From an uncultured Aquimarina sp. (GTDB lineage Bacteria; Bacteroidota; Bacteroidia; Flavobacteriales; Flavobacteriaceae), in contig NZ_CANLOZ010000006.1 in NCBI RefSeq assembly GCF_947492965.1, positions 310,001 to 374,000 on the forward strand: a DNA stretch of 64,000 bases, in the 5' to 3' direction. Both the position numbers and the translations under genes were made by a program. This document shows positions 28,106 through 37,461 of this stretch, one piece after another. Below the pieces are notes generated by a model that did no database searches, was not told the origin of the DNA, and was given only the letters and a program-made list of their open reading frames with translations. Each line of letters opens with the position of its first letter. Within the stretch, counting starts at the first letter, position 1.

Positions 28106-28167
28106 AATAAGACGAATATCTTATTGGTTCAAAGGTCTGGATAGTATAGAAACCAACTAAAGTTGGT
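28106..28167 (-). other. Two hairpins after the upstream paralogue
   Basis: ACCAACT (28152-28158) pairs with AGTTGGT (28161-28167), and AATAAGA (28106-28112) with TCTTATT (28119-28125). The second is followed by TTTT on the minus strand. Both lie between the stop of the 28174 gene and the start of the 28002 gene. They may form a weak terminator or a processing signal. Confidence 0.3.
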
Positions 28168-28173
28168 CTACTT

Positions 28174-29682
28174 CTAGGACTCTCCTTCGATAGCTGTAAA
28201 TTGTTTGATCGCTGTATTAGGTTCTATGATATTATAACCTTTCCAAAATTCTGGATCATACTTAGACATATATTGCGGTTTAATGCTTTTATTTTCTTTA
28301 CTGTTTTGATATTCAGCTTCTGTAATAGGTTTGGTGTCGAAAACAACTACTTCGTATTTGCTGATCTCACCAGCACCAATATCTAAGCCTAAGGATAGTT
28401 CGTTTTGTTTGCGTCTTCCTTTTACAAACTTATTTTTTTCGATGATCTTTAGTGGTCGATCGATTCCGAATACATTTCCTCTCGTTTTTTCTATATAACG
28501 CACACCATATTTACCATCTTCACCTTTTGCAAAAATTGTTTTTCCTTTATACATAGTATCGTGAAAACTGATTCCCAATAATCCGAAATTTCGCAAGTTT
28601 TTTACATTTTCATAATCCACTCTCATGATCGCAAAATCTTCGGTGTTTACGTACATGGTGCCTTTAAAATCAGCTCCTCGTTTTGGCTCAAAATTGATAA
28701 TATATACGCTGCTGTCATCCATAGTAGTATAATCGATTAACTCGAATCGATATCTTCCGGATTTATCAATAAAATTCAGCTGAGAGTCTTCCTGAAAGAA
28801 CATACTAGATAACAAACTTTTTAAGGAAGATTTTCGGTAGTTTAAGAAGTAATTTTCTTCATTTTTATTAGGTTTTTCGATCTCTTCTTTAACTTCTGCA
28901 GCTTCTTCGTTAGCATCAAAAATAGAATCCATTTGTACTTTTGTACCCAGAATCCAACCTGATTTAATCTTTAGGTACGAATTAGGTTTTACATTCTTTT
29001 TCAGGATATCCTCGAGTTTATCCGAGAGCGCTTCCATAGAACCATCATTACTCTTGTCATATAACTCCGCTCCTTTAATGATATTCAGTTTTTGTTTATC
29101 ATAATCACCATATAAGTCACATAATGCTTCCGTATAATACGCAGATTTTCTAGGAATGATAGAGATAACGCTATCGATAAATTTCTTATTAAATTCTTTA
29201 ATCGTAGATTTTTTAAATTTCACATTGATTTTATGTAAATCACTAAAATCGGATTGTCGGTAGAATAGTTTTTTATGAGATAAATCAGTGCTGTAGTTTT
29301 GTGCTAGATTATCTTTTACATTATCGATAATCTCATCGATAGTTAGGTTTTTATTAGAGATAAAAACACCGCTAAGTTCAATAGCTTTAGGTTCTATATA
29401 TATAATGCTGTCAGAAATTGCATTTAATGCAATTCCAACTTTTTGATATCCCATAGAAGAGATATAGATAGAATCTATTTGAGCAAGTTTTTCATCTAAC
29501 GCGATGCTGAATTTTCCTTCTTCGTTTGTAATGACACCTCTATTTTTTGCTAATTCTATAGTAGCGTATGGAATGGGCTCATTAGTCTTTTTATCAACTA
29601 CGGTAGAACTTATGGTTTGTGCCGATAGCATAAAACCTGATAATAAGGAAATAGAAAATACTGTAAGTTTTTTGGTATTCAT
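28174..29682 (-). CDS. Carboxypeptidase-like regulatory-domain protein, paralogue A
   Basis: 502 residues, the same length as the neighbour at 26494. The signal peptide ends in LLSGFMLSAQ. A CarbopepD_reg-like domain (about 22-100) has PIPYATIELA and GVITNEEGKFSIAL, then the shared core ISNKNLTIDEIIDNVKDNL and YVNTEDFAIMRVDYENVK. The gene is one of a tandem pair from a local duplication; the cores are highly alike while the middle third has diverged (NEEAAEVKEEIEKPNKNEEN is unique here). A 7-bp inverted repeat lies 32 bp before the start. Function unknown. Confidence 0.78.
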   Translation of the reverse strand: MNTKKLTVFSISLLSGFMLSAQTISSTVVDKKTNEPIPYATIELAKNRGVITNEEGKFSIALDEKLAQIDSIYISSMGYQKVGIALNAISDSIIYIEPKAIELSGVFISNKNLTIDEIIDNVKDNLAQNYSTDLSHKKLFYRQSDFSDLHKINVKFKKSTIKEFNKKFIDSVISIIPRKSAYYTEALCDLYGDYDKQKLNIIKGAELYDKSNDGSMEALSDKLEDILKKNVKPNSYLKIKSGWILGTKVQMDSIFDANEEAAEVKEEIEKPNKNEENYFLNYRKSSLKSLLSSMFFQEDSQLNFIDKSGRYRFELIDYTTMDDSSVYIINFEPKRGADFKGTMYVNTEDFAIMRVDYENVKNLRNFGLLGISFHDTMYKGKTIFAKGEDGKYGVRYIEKTRGNVFGIDRPLKIIEKNKFVKGRRKQNELSLGLDIGAGEISKYEVVVFDTKPITEAEYQNSKENKSIKPQYMSKYDPEFWKGYNIIEPNTAIKQFTAIEGES

Positions 29683-29713
29683 GATTTGATGATTTCGTTT
29701 TTTGATCTATATG

Positions 29714-29735
29714 TATAGACGCAGAAATGTCTATA
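29714..29735. promoter_or_regulatory. Inverted repeat upstream of paralogue A
   Basis: TATAGAC (29714-29720) and GTCTATA (29729-29735) form a perfect 7-bp inverted repeat with an 8-bp spacer, 32 bp before the start codon at 29682. It could be an operator or a leader hairpin. No matching repeat is in front of paralogue B. Confidence 0.35.
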
Positions 29736-29801
29736 AGAGTTGCTTGGTTTATTACTATATGAAGAAGACGAATGGTAGAATTAATTGTTACAGAATGCGA
29801 T

Positions 29802-29849
29802 ATAAAAAGAAAATCACAATAGAAACAGATGTTTCATATCGTGATTTTC
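29802..29849 (-). terminator. Intrinsic terminator for the ABC/M1 operon
   Basis: GAAAATCAC pairs with GTGATTTTC (9 bp; plus-strand 29809-29817 and 29841-29849), with an inner GAAAC/GTTTC stem. On the minus strand the stem runs into TTTTCTTTTTAT. It lies 30 bp past the stop of the permease/peptidase gene. Confidence 0.7.
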
Positions 29850-29879
29850 AGCATTTAACTAACTAAAATCGTATAAGAT

Positions 29880-32800
29880 CTATTCTTCTACTCCTAATAG
29901 ATTATCATTAGAATTTCGATCTATTAATTTATTATATGGATCAATTCCTGCTTTTTCTGGTTTTTGATCCGTGGTAATCGTAAAGGTATTTTCGCCAGGT
30001 TTTAACCACTTTCTTTCTAGATAGTATGGGTTTTTAAGAGGAACGTCTTGTTCATCGATAATATCCTCTCCAAACAGACCAATTTCGATATAATTGGTTT
30101 TATCATCGGTACGTTCTTCTTTTCCTTCATCATCGTAGTAGATTTTTTTAGAATCTACAGTAAAGGTAGTTTCGTATTTTCCGTTATCTAGTTTTTTTGT
30201 CTGCGCTTGTTTAACACGGTTTTCATACAACACAATTTTTTTAAAACCATCTTCTACGGAATATTTAAGAGAATCTGGTGCTATTTTATAAATCGCATCA
30301 TATAAATTTTCTGAAGTAGGATAGACTCCTTTTTCATAATTTTTATATTCATTTAAGAACCCTTTTAAGGCGGTATTGATTTTTTCTTCGCCAATAATAT
30401 CTTGTAATTCATACATAACCATAGATCCTTTTCGATACCAGATATAACCTCCGGTTTCAACATTGATTAAAGATCTTTCGGGTTTAAAACTAAAGGCACG
30501 ACCTCGTAAGTATGTGTCCAGAGAGTACTTAAGAAAGTTTTTAATACCGTTTTCTCCATATTCCTTTTTCATCGTCATTAGAGAAGAGTATTCTGCTAAG
30601 GTCTCTGAAATAATATTAGCTCCAGAAGTTTTACTTGGAGTAACAATATGTCCCCACCATTGGTGTGCAACCTCATGAGCTGTAACACGAAATGCATAGT
30701 TAAAATCTTCTGCTTTTTCGAAATCCGCTACAAATCCAAAATCTTCAGAATATGGAATCGTAGTTACAAATGATTGTGCAAACGTAGAATGAGCTGGAAA
30801 CTCTACAACTCTTATTACAGAATTCGGATATTCATAAAAGTTTCTAGAACAATATTCTAAAGCTACTTTAGTACCATCTATAAAATGTTGTAGATTCTTT
30901 TTGTGTTTTGGAGAATGATAAATCTCTATATCTACCTTTTTGCCACTAGGAGCTGTCCATGTGGATTTTTCTACATCATATCGCGCAGAGACCACATTAA
31001 AGAAAAGATCTGTTTGGGATTCTAGTTTATAATGAAAGTAAGCTCTTTCACCTTCTTTCCATTCTTTTACCAACTTACCTGGTGCAATAGCAATCTGATC
31101 AGAAGAAGTACTAACAACAGCTTCGAAATTTATGTAATTAGCATCTTCGTTAAATAAATTCTTCTTAAGCGCTGTAGAATCAGTTCTCGGTGGATATAGA
31201 TAATCTAATTTTTCTAAGTCATATTTTTTACGAACTCCATTATCCGAAAGGGTTCGATCGTAATGAAAACTAGGAAAAATAGAATTATCGAAAAAAGTAC
31301 CATTGTTTAAAACTTTTGTTTCCATACTATTAGAAAATCCTTTGGTTTCTGCAGACATAGCAATAGACAACTCAGCAGTCCCTTTAGGTTGCAGGGTATT
31401 TGGTAACTTATAAAAATACATTCTAGTTACAGAATCGGAAATAACAGGTTTTATTTTTTCGCCGTTATAAGTTACTTCTTCTAATTGTGTATGCAGCGCT
31501 GGGTATTGTACTCTTAGCAATAAGGTATCGATAGGAGTATTGTAGTTATTGATGATACTAAACTCTCCTATAGCTTTTAATCCTCTTTCATTAGGATATA
31601 CATCTATATAAGCTTTTAGATCTGTTACTTGTGGATGTGCCTGATTGATCAATCGACCATATTTTTTCTCCGCATTGGCAGCAATTTCATTAATATAATC
31701 ACCATCTTCAATACGATTCAGTACCTTCAGGTTATAGTAGCTGTAACCCGCCACCGATGAGAATGCAATTACTACTAAGAGGAAAGCACCTACCAGTTTA
31801 AAATTAAGTCTCCTTTTAGCGAGTGTAAATCGCTCTTTTGCCGAAGAGAAAAACCCTCGATTCCAGAATAAGGTTCCAATAACCAATAGAATACCCATCA
31901 TTAAAATCCAGTACATGCTAAGGGTAAAAGCACCATGCATATAATGACCAAATCCATTAAGATCACTTAAGAAAAGTGGTGTGGTTCCTGAAAATATGAA
32001 CAAAGGATTACTACTTTTAAAAGCTAGCCCTACCAAAAGAGGAAGCCCGATATATATTAGAATAATGATAAAATGACCTAAAAACTTATTATTTACTAAA
32101 ACATGTACAAAAAAGCATAAGAAAATTGTGGCAATAAAATTTGGAAGAATTAGCGCGAAGTTATACAAGACAGCCATTCCTAATTCATAACCAAAATAGC
32201 CATTAAAAGTTTGGAATAAAATACCAATGATAATATTTACCAACGCCAATACTACAGCTATTCCTACTAAAGAAAGCACTTTAGAAAAGTATAAACTGGT
32301 ATTGTTTATTGGCAGCGCATCATAAAATACAAAGGTTTTGTTTTTGCGAGTTCTATGTACAGCTTCACCAGAATAGATAATTAAAATCACTATTGACAAA
32401 AGAGAGATTCCTCCAGAGATAAAGGTCACTATAAATCTTGTTACTGGAGAGTTGGGAGTACCATAGGTTTCATTGGCATTAAAAATGGTAATCAAGGATA
32501 TGATAATACCAATGATGATTAATATGATAAAAACTGGGTCTCTTACGATCGATAAAAACTCAATCTTACTAAGTGATAAAAGATTTCCTCGTTCTGTTTT
32601 TTTATCAAATATCTGAGAAATAACACCTACAAAAGATGGTGTTTCCTGATCGCTTTTACTTTTCTTTTCTTTCTTACCAGAAATTAGGAATTTTTTATAA
32701 TCAAACTTAAACAAAGTCAATAGAAAAAAGAACATCCCAAGAGCAAACCATATCATTCTATTAAGTAGAAACTTACCGTAGATTGGTAATTGGTTTGTGT

Positions 32801-33479
32801 TTAATTCGTTGATGGACCAATATTTTTTTACATAAGAAAATACTCTGCCACCAAAAGGATCTAGATAAACCGTTAACCACTGATTATCTAAATTGGATAA
32901 TAAATTTCCAGAGATACTATAAAGCAAGAATAAAAAGATACCTCCTAGATAAATGATTGGCATTTTTTTGAAAAAAGCCATCAAACAGAAGAATAGAGAT
33001 CCAATTAAAAATGCATTTATTTCTAAAATAAATATAAATGGTAGTATGTAGGACGCCAAGTTAAAAGAGTCATAGCTACCATAATCTGGTCGATCCAAAT
33101 ACATTCCTGTTGTAAAGCCGATAATGGCTCCAATAACAATAAATAAGTTTAGGAAAGTTACTATGGCAAAACTTCCAAAAAACCTTCCTAAAACATACGA
33201 TTTTTGTGTAATCGGAAAGGTAAAATACGTTTGTGCAGTTTTATGATCCTGATCTCTAAAAATAGGAACTCCCATAATTGCCGCATAAAAGAAAATGGAA
33301 ATAACAGAAATAGGAGCAATAACATCAATAATATTATTAGGACTATTAACAAACTGAGCAGTAATTGATTTTTGAAATACTGCTACTAATAGCGCCATAG
33401 CTAAACCTAAACCAGCATAAATCCAGGTAGCTGGTCTACGAAAGCGATATTGTAATTCGAATAAAAATATTTCTTTCAT
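29880..33479 (-). CDS. ABC-2 type permease fused to an M1 family aminopeptidase
   Basis: 1199 residues in two parts. Residues 1-580 are a membrane region of about twelve helices; the start MKEIFLFELQYRFRRPATW is typical of ABC-2 permeases, and a second permease-like half follows from about 300 (LLSLSKIEFLSIVRDPVF). The C-terminal part is a gluzincin M1 peptidase: HEVAHQWWGH near residue 934 carries the HExxH zinc site, and ETLAEYSS about 20 residues later gives the third ligand. The upstream ATPase gene ends 2 bp before this start, so the two form one transporter. The family is known in Bacteroidota; the substrate and whether the peptidase faces the periplasm are not known. Confidence 0.88.
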   Translation of the reverse strand: MKEIFLFELQYRFRRPATWIYAGLGLAMALLVAVFQKSITAQFVNSPNNIIDVIAPISVISIFFYAAIMGVPIFRDQDHKTAQTYFTFPITQKSYVLGRFFGSFAIVTFLNLFIVIGAIIGFTTGMYLDRPDYGSYDSFNLASYILPFIFILEINAFLIGSLFFCLMAFFKKMPIIYLGGIFLFLLYSISGNLLSNLDNQWLTVYLDPFGGRVFSYVKKYWSINELNTNQLPIYGKFLLNRMIWFALGMFFFLLTLFKFDYKKFLISGKKEKKSKSDQETPSFVGVISQIFDKKTERGNLLSLSKIEFLSIVRDPVFIILIIIGIIISLITIFNANETYGTPNSPVTRFIVTFISGGISLLSIVILIIYSGEAVHRTRKNKTFVFYDALPINNTSLYFSKVLSLVGIAVVLALVNIIIGILFQTFNGYFGYELGMAVLYNFALILPNFIATIFLCFFVHVLVNNKFLGHFIIILIYIGLPLLVGLAFKSSNPLFIFSGTTPLFLSDLNGFGHYMHGAFTLSMYWILMMGILLVIGTLFWNRGFFSSAKERFTLAKRRLNFKLVGAFLLVVIAFSSVAGYSYYNLKVLNRIEDGDYINEIAANAEKKYGRLINQAHPQVTDLKAYIDVYPNERGLKAIGEFSIINNYNTPIDTLLLRVQYPALHTQLEEVTYNGEKIKPVISDSVTRMYFYKLPNTLQPKGTAELSIAMSAETKGFSNSMETKVLNNGTFFDNSIFPSFHYDRTLSDNGVRKKYDLEKLDYLYPPRTDSTALKKNLFNEDANYINFEAVVSTSSDQIAIAPGKLVKEWKEGERAYFHYKLESQTDLFFNVVSARYDVEKSTWTAPSGKKVDIEIYHSPKHKKNLQHFIDGTKVALEYCSRNFYEYPNSVIRVVEFPAHSTFAQSFVTTIPYSEDFGFVADFEKAEDFNYAFRVTAHEVAHQWWGHIVTPSKTSGANIISETLAEYSSLMTMKKEYGENGIKNFLKYSLDTYLRGRAFSFKPERSLINVETGGYIWYRKGSMVMYELQDIIGEEKINTALKGFLNEYKNYEKGVYPTSENLYDAIYKIAPDSLKYSVEDGFKKIVLYENRVKQAQTKKLDNGKYETTFTVDSKKIYYDDEGKEERTDDKTNYIEIGLFGEDIIDEQDVPLKNPYYLERKWLKPGENTFTITTDQKPEKAGIDPYNKLIDRNSNDNLLGVEE

Positions 33480-33481
33480 AA

Positions 33482-34363
33482 TTATACTGGTTGCTTTTGG
33501 TTTTTATTGATACTAAAGAAGTAAAATTCTTCTAAGCCATTTTCCATCTGCTCAAAACCTTCTTCAGGAGTTGTCTCACTATAGATATTGATAAAGAACT
33601 GACCACCTCTTAGGTAATTAGAGAGTACAGTATAGTTGTTTTGGTAATGCTCTAATTGAGATTTTTCAATTTGTTTTTTAAATATTTTACCATTAAGTGT
33701 AGCAGACAATTCTTGAGGGTTTCCTTGCGCAAGGATAGTTCCTTCATTAAACACTGCCATATGCTTACATAGATTGGTAACATCGTCTACAATATGTGTA
33801 GACAGAATTACAACCGCATTTTCTCCTAGTTCACTTAATAAATTATGAAAACGATTACGTTCTAAAGGGTCTAAGCCAGCAGTAGGTTCATCAACGATGA
33901 TAAGTTTTGGATTTCCCAGTAATGCCTGTGCAATACCAAAACGTTGTCGCATTCCACCAGAGAAATCGCCAAGATTACGATCTCTAAACTTATATAGATT
34001 TACTTTGTTTAATAGATCAGCAACATATCCTTTTCGTTCAGCACTGTTGGTAATTCCTTTTACTTTTGCTATATGATTAAGCATCATTTCTGCAGAAACC
34101 TTTGGATATACACCAAAATCCTGTGGTAAATATCCTAATATCTTTCTTAATTCTTCTGGCTGTTTAAATACATCAATTCCATCGAAATTAATAGATCCAG
34201 TATCTGCCAATTGCAACGTAGCAATGGTTCTCATTAATGTTGATTTACCAGCACCGTTAGGTCCTAATAAGCCAAACATTCCTTTTTCTAAGGTAAGATT
34301 TACATCATTAAGAGCTTTGGTTCCATTTGGATATGTTTTGCTTAAATTTTTTATCGTGAGCAT
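33482..34363 (-). CDS. ABC transporter ATP-binding protein
   Basis: 293 residues. Walker A is GPNGAGKST, the signature FSGGMRQRFGIAQ and Walker B LIIVDEPTAGLDP, with the H-loop STHIVDD. This is the ABC-2 (CcmA/NatA-like) type. The C-terminal 70 residues (QIEKSQLEHYQNN onwards) are a family-specific extension. It is followed after 2 bp by the permease/M1 gene and powers it. Confidence 0.93.
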   Translation of the reverse strand: MLTIKNLSKTYPNGTKALNDVNLTLEKGMFGLLGPNGAGKSTLMRTIATLQLADTGSINFDGIDVFKQPEELRKILGYLPQDFGVYPKVSAEMMLNHIAKVKGITNSAERKGYVADLLNKVNLYKFRDRNLGDFSGGMRQRFGIAQALLGNPKLIIVDEPTAGLDPLERNRFHNLLSELGENAVVILSTHIVDDVTNLCKHMAVFNEGTILAQGNPQELSATLNGKIFKKQIEKSQLEHYQNNYTVLSNYLRGGQFFINIYSETTPEEGFEQMENGLEEFYFFSINKNQKQPV

Positions 34364-34440
34364 AAGTAATTATCATTTATTAAGTTTAGTAATTCGTACA
34401 AATTTCTATATTGTACTATTATATAAGTTATTGTTTGTAA

Positions 34441-35529
34441 TTATTTATTATTTAATGTCTTAGCAAGTTTATCACGGAATTCTTTATCCGTTAAAATCTT
34501 GAGTTCAAATTGATTCATGCTTGCTCGAAGCTTTTTGCTTTCCATAATTCCTAAATCGTTTAGAAAATAAGCCAACTCTGTAGTATTGCCTTTTTTGTCA
34601 GTAGCATAAAGTGCTTTGGTAAGAACAAATGCAGTAGATCCTCCTTTCATACCAGCATGGGTGAACCATTTTTGATTTCCTGCACTTTCCATTAGCCCTT
34701 CCATCACTTCATCCAAATACTCATAAGTTTTTGAATCGAAATATGACTTAGAATTTAGTTTTTTCATTAATTGAGTATATTCATTTACAGTAGATGCAGG
34801 TAAATTATCTGACCATATTCTTTGAATATTCATTCCTAGATCTCCAATGCCGGCCTTATACATAGTGTCCTTTACTAATTTTGAATGGATCGTATTGGTA
34901 GTTTCTCTATATTCTTCGATACTTAGATCTCTAAGTTTGTTTTCTAAATCTTTACCCTTGCTACCTGGAAACTTTTCTTTCCCAACAAATAAGGAAGATG
35001 CAAGATAGTATATGTCTGTATGATCAGTTATACCTAAGCTATCTATTCTTTGATTAATTTTTTCCAAACCTAACTTTCTACTTAACCATTCGGTATTAGC
35101 ATTCGAGCTATATCGAATCATTCCTTTAGCAATTTCTCTAATAGATATGCTGTTATTTGTAATTTTTGATTCTACTGATGTTAACCATTGTGGGTGCGCA
35201 CCACCATCGGTATTAGGAATGTAAAACTTTTCTAGTTCTTCGATTGGAATAGCTTCTTCTGGATTTAATCCTCCACTAGAGGATTGGATGGCATATTCAA
35301 TAGCAAGAATTATTTTAACAGTGCTTGCCAAAGGCATCTCCTTATCAACGTTTTTTTCAGCGATTATAGAACCATTACGTATAAGTTTTATTGCAGCTTT
35401 ATCAGGATTTTTCTTTATAAAGTCCAAAACGAAATGTTCATTCGGTTGAGTGTAGTATATGCCTGCTGCGCCAAGTAATATGACAATACCAATGATAATT
35501 CCGATAACAATTATGATTTTCTTTATCAT
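34441..35529 (-). CDS. Class A beta-lactamase-like serine hydrolase, membrane-anchored
   Basis: 362 residues from ATG at 35529. An upstream in-frame start (35688) would add 53 residues of non-signal sequence and run across the hemB start, so it is rejected. The N-terminus is a signal anchor (IIIVIGIIIGIVILLGAAGI). The class A motifs are SxxK at Ser69-Lys72 (STVK), SxN at 141-143 (SSN) and KGG (MKGGST) near the C-terminus. The active-site set is complete, so it may act on beta-lactams or, more likely, on peptidoglycan peptides or other esters. It is divergent from hemB. Confidence 0.8.
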   Translation of the reverse strand: MIKKIIIVIGIIIGIVILLGAAGIYYTQPNEHFVLDFIKKNPDKAAIKLIRNGSIIAEKNVDKEMPLASTVKIILAIEYAIQSSSGGLNPEEAIPIEELEKFYIPNTDGGAHPQWLTSVESKITNNSISIREIAKGMIRYSSNANTEWLSRKLGLEKINQRIDSLGITDHTDIYYLASSLFVGKEKFPGSKGKDLENKLRDLSIEEYRETTNTIHSKLVKDTMYKAGIGDLGMNIQRIWSDNLPASTVNEYTQLMKKLNSKSYFDSKTYEYLDEVMEGLMESAGNQKWFTHAGMKGGSTAFVLTKALYATDKKGNTTELAYFLNDLGIMESKKLRASMNQFELKILTDKEFRDKLAKTLNNK

Positions 35530-35679
35530 TTTTCTTTTTTTAAAATGGACTTCAATGAAATTAGTAGGGAATGTGAATAGATTGTTACAAATTAGGTTCA
35601 ATTTTATGAAAATCTTGAGTGAGGAATTAAGGGATAAGTTGGTATATTTACCATTCTTATTAATTACTAGCACATTGTA

Positions 35680-36654
35680 ATGCATCAACTACGCAGAAAT
35701 AGAAGATTACGAACTACAGAAGCTATTAGATCTTTGGTTCGAGAACATACTATAACACCCAATGATTTTTTAGTGCCACTTTTTGTGGTTGAAGGAACGA
35801 ATGTAAAGCAAGAGATACTTTCGATGCCTGGATACTATCGATATAGCTTGGATTTATTAAAAAATGAAGTCAAAGAGTTGTGGGCAATGGGGCTAAAAGC
35901 AGTATTACTCTTTGTAAAAGTACCCGATAATTTAAAAGATAATCAAGGAACCGAAGCACTCAATGCGGATGGTCTTATGCAGCGTGCTATAAAAACAGTA
36001 AAAGAAGTAGCTCCAGAAATGCTGGTAATGACCGATGTAGCTTTGGATCCGTACTCTTCTTACGGACACGATGGTATTGTAGAAAATGGATATATTGTAA
36101 ATGATCCTACTTGCGAAGTCTTAGCTAAAATGTCCTTATCTCATGCACAAGCAGGAGCGGATTTTGTGGCACCCAGTGATATGATGGATGGAAGAATACT
36201 AGCTATCCGAGAATTGTTAGAATCCGAAGGTTATAAAAATACAGGCATCATGAGTTATAGTGCTAAATATGCCTCAGCTTTTTACGGTCCATTTAGAGAC
36301 GCATTAGATTCGGCACCAGGTTTTGGAGATAAAAAAACATACCAAATGGATTTTGCTAATCGAGATGAGGCAATAAAAGAAACATTGATGGATATCGATG
36401 AAGGTGCCGATATTGTAATGGTAAAACCTGGATTAGCTTATCTGGATATTTTACGAGATGTGAGTGATGCTGTGGATGTGCCAGTAGCCGTGTATCAAGT
36501 TAGTGGAGAGTATGCCATGCTAAAAGCCGCAGCAGAAAAAGGATGGTTGGATCACGATGCTATTATGATGGAACAATTAATAGCATTTAAAAGAGCAGGA
36601 GCTAATATCATTGCTAGTTATTTTGCAAAGGATGTAGTTCGACTTTTAGGATAG
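35680..36654 (+). CDS. hemB: Delta-aminolevulinic acid dehydratase (porphobilinogen synthase)
   Basis: 324 residues. HemB joins two aminolevulinates into porphobilinogen. Both Schiff-base lysines are present, Lys196 (MSYSAKYASAFYGPFRDA) and Lys249 (MVKPGLAYLD). The metal-binding stretch at 119-132 reads DVALDPYSSYGHDG with aspartates where zinc enzymes have cysteines, so this is the zinc-independent, Mg-type class. It is separate from the hemACDE run by 15 kb. The TerB-like gene follows after 17 bp. Confidence 0.96.
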   Translation: MHQLRRNRRLRTTEAIRSLVREHTITPNDFLVPLFVVEGTNVKQEILSMPGYYRYSLDLLKNEVKELWAMGLKAVLLFVKVPDNLKDNQGTEALNADGLMQRAIKTVKEVAPEMLVMTDVALDPYSSYGHDGIVENGYIVNDPTCEVLAKMSLSHAQAGADFVAPSDMMDGRILAIRELLESEGYKNTGIMSYSAKYASAFYGPFRDALDSAPGFGDKKTYQMDFANRDEAIKETLMDIDEGADIVMVKPGLAYLDILRDVSDAVDVPVAVYQVSGEYAMLKAAAEKGWLDHDAIMMEQLIAFKRAGANIIASYFAKDVVRLLG

Positions 36655-36671
36655 TTTTAAAGAAAAATTTT

Positions 36672-37052
36672 ATGGTAAGCAGAGATCGATTGTATCAGAC
36701 TTTTGGAGAACTTTTGTATGTAATTGCAATGAGCGATGGTGTCATTCAAAAAGAAGAAGTCAATGTATTAGAAGAAATTTTAAAAGCGCATCCAAAAGGA
36801 CAAGATATAAAATGGTCTTTTGATTATGAAAATAGGAACGATAGTGATATCGAAACCTTGTATAAAAAAATAATTGAAGTTTTTTCGGATAACGGTCCGG
36901 ATGAAGAGTACGATTTTATGATCTATTCCTTAACTAGAATTGCTGAAGCTAAAGATGGAATTGAAGCTAACGAACAAAAAGTAATCACTAATTTCTCTAA
37001 AGACCTTTTAGAGAGATTTAAAAAAGATATAGATAATTTATTTAACACCTAA
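36672..37052 (+). CDS. TerB-like small protein
   Basis: 126 residues, all helical in look. MSDGVIQKEEVNVLEEILKAH and AEAKDGIEANEQKVITNF are the paired acidic-helix motifs of the TerB (tellurite resistance) fold, with D-G-x-x-x-x-E pattern in each. There is no signal peptide. No other ter gene is near, so a tellurite role is unlikely; TerB domains often work as metal- or membrane-linked modules. It follows hemB closely and is probably co-transcribed. Confidence 0.72.
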   Translation: MVSRDRLYQTFGELLYVIAMSDGVIQKEEVNVLEEILKAHPKGQDIKWSFDYENRNDSDIETLYKKIIEVFSDNGPDEEYDFMIYSLTRIAEAKDGIEANEQKVITNFSKDLLERFKKDIDNLFNT

Positions 37053-37062
37053 GATCACACAA

Positions 37063-37461
37063 ATGAAAAACATTGTTATTGCACTCTTAAGCGTTGTATG
37101 TATCGCTACAAGTTGTCAGTCAGAAAAAAAGCAGGAAAAAGAAAAAATTGTAATCGGAGGGAAGAAAGAAACAGCGTCTCCTGAGTTTGAATTAGGTGAG
37201 AAATTATTCAAAGGAAAAGGAAATTGTTACTCTTGCCATAGAATGGATAAAAAATCTGTTGGTCCAAGTGTAACTGCTATTATGAAGATTTATAAAGAAC
37301 AGAACGGAGATGTAGTTGGATTTTTGAGACAAAAGAAAGATCCTATTGTAGATCCTGAGAATTATGCTGTAATGAAAACCAATTTCACTAGACTGGAAAA
37401 GTTTACCGATGAGGAATTAGAAGCAATTGCTTTGTATATGAATGAAGTGAGTTCTAAGTAA
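37063..37461 (+). CDS. Lipoprotein cytochrome c
   Basis: 132 residues. The signal ends in the lipobox CIATSC (Cys18). The haem-binding site is CYSCH (Cys55, Cys58, His59), with GPSVTAIM after it and a likely sixth ligand Met104 in AVMKTNF. This is a small class I cytochrome tethered to a periplasm-facing membrane. It starts 10 bp after the TerB-like gene and shares one base with the DinB gene. The link to hemB upstream is a sensible haem-supply neighbourhood. Confidence 0.88.
   Translation: MKNIVIALLSVVCIATSCQSEKKQEKEKIVIGGKKETASPEFELGEKLFKGKGNCYSCHRMDKKSVGPSVTAIMKIYKEQNGDVVGFLRQKKDPIVDPENYAVMKTNFTRLEKFTDEELEAIALYMNEVSSK

Noticed and set aside
35530..35688. N-terminal extension of the class A beta-lactamase-like protein
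   Set aside because: It adds 53 polar and basic residues in front of a good signal anchor and crosses the hemB start; ATG at 35529 is far better.
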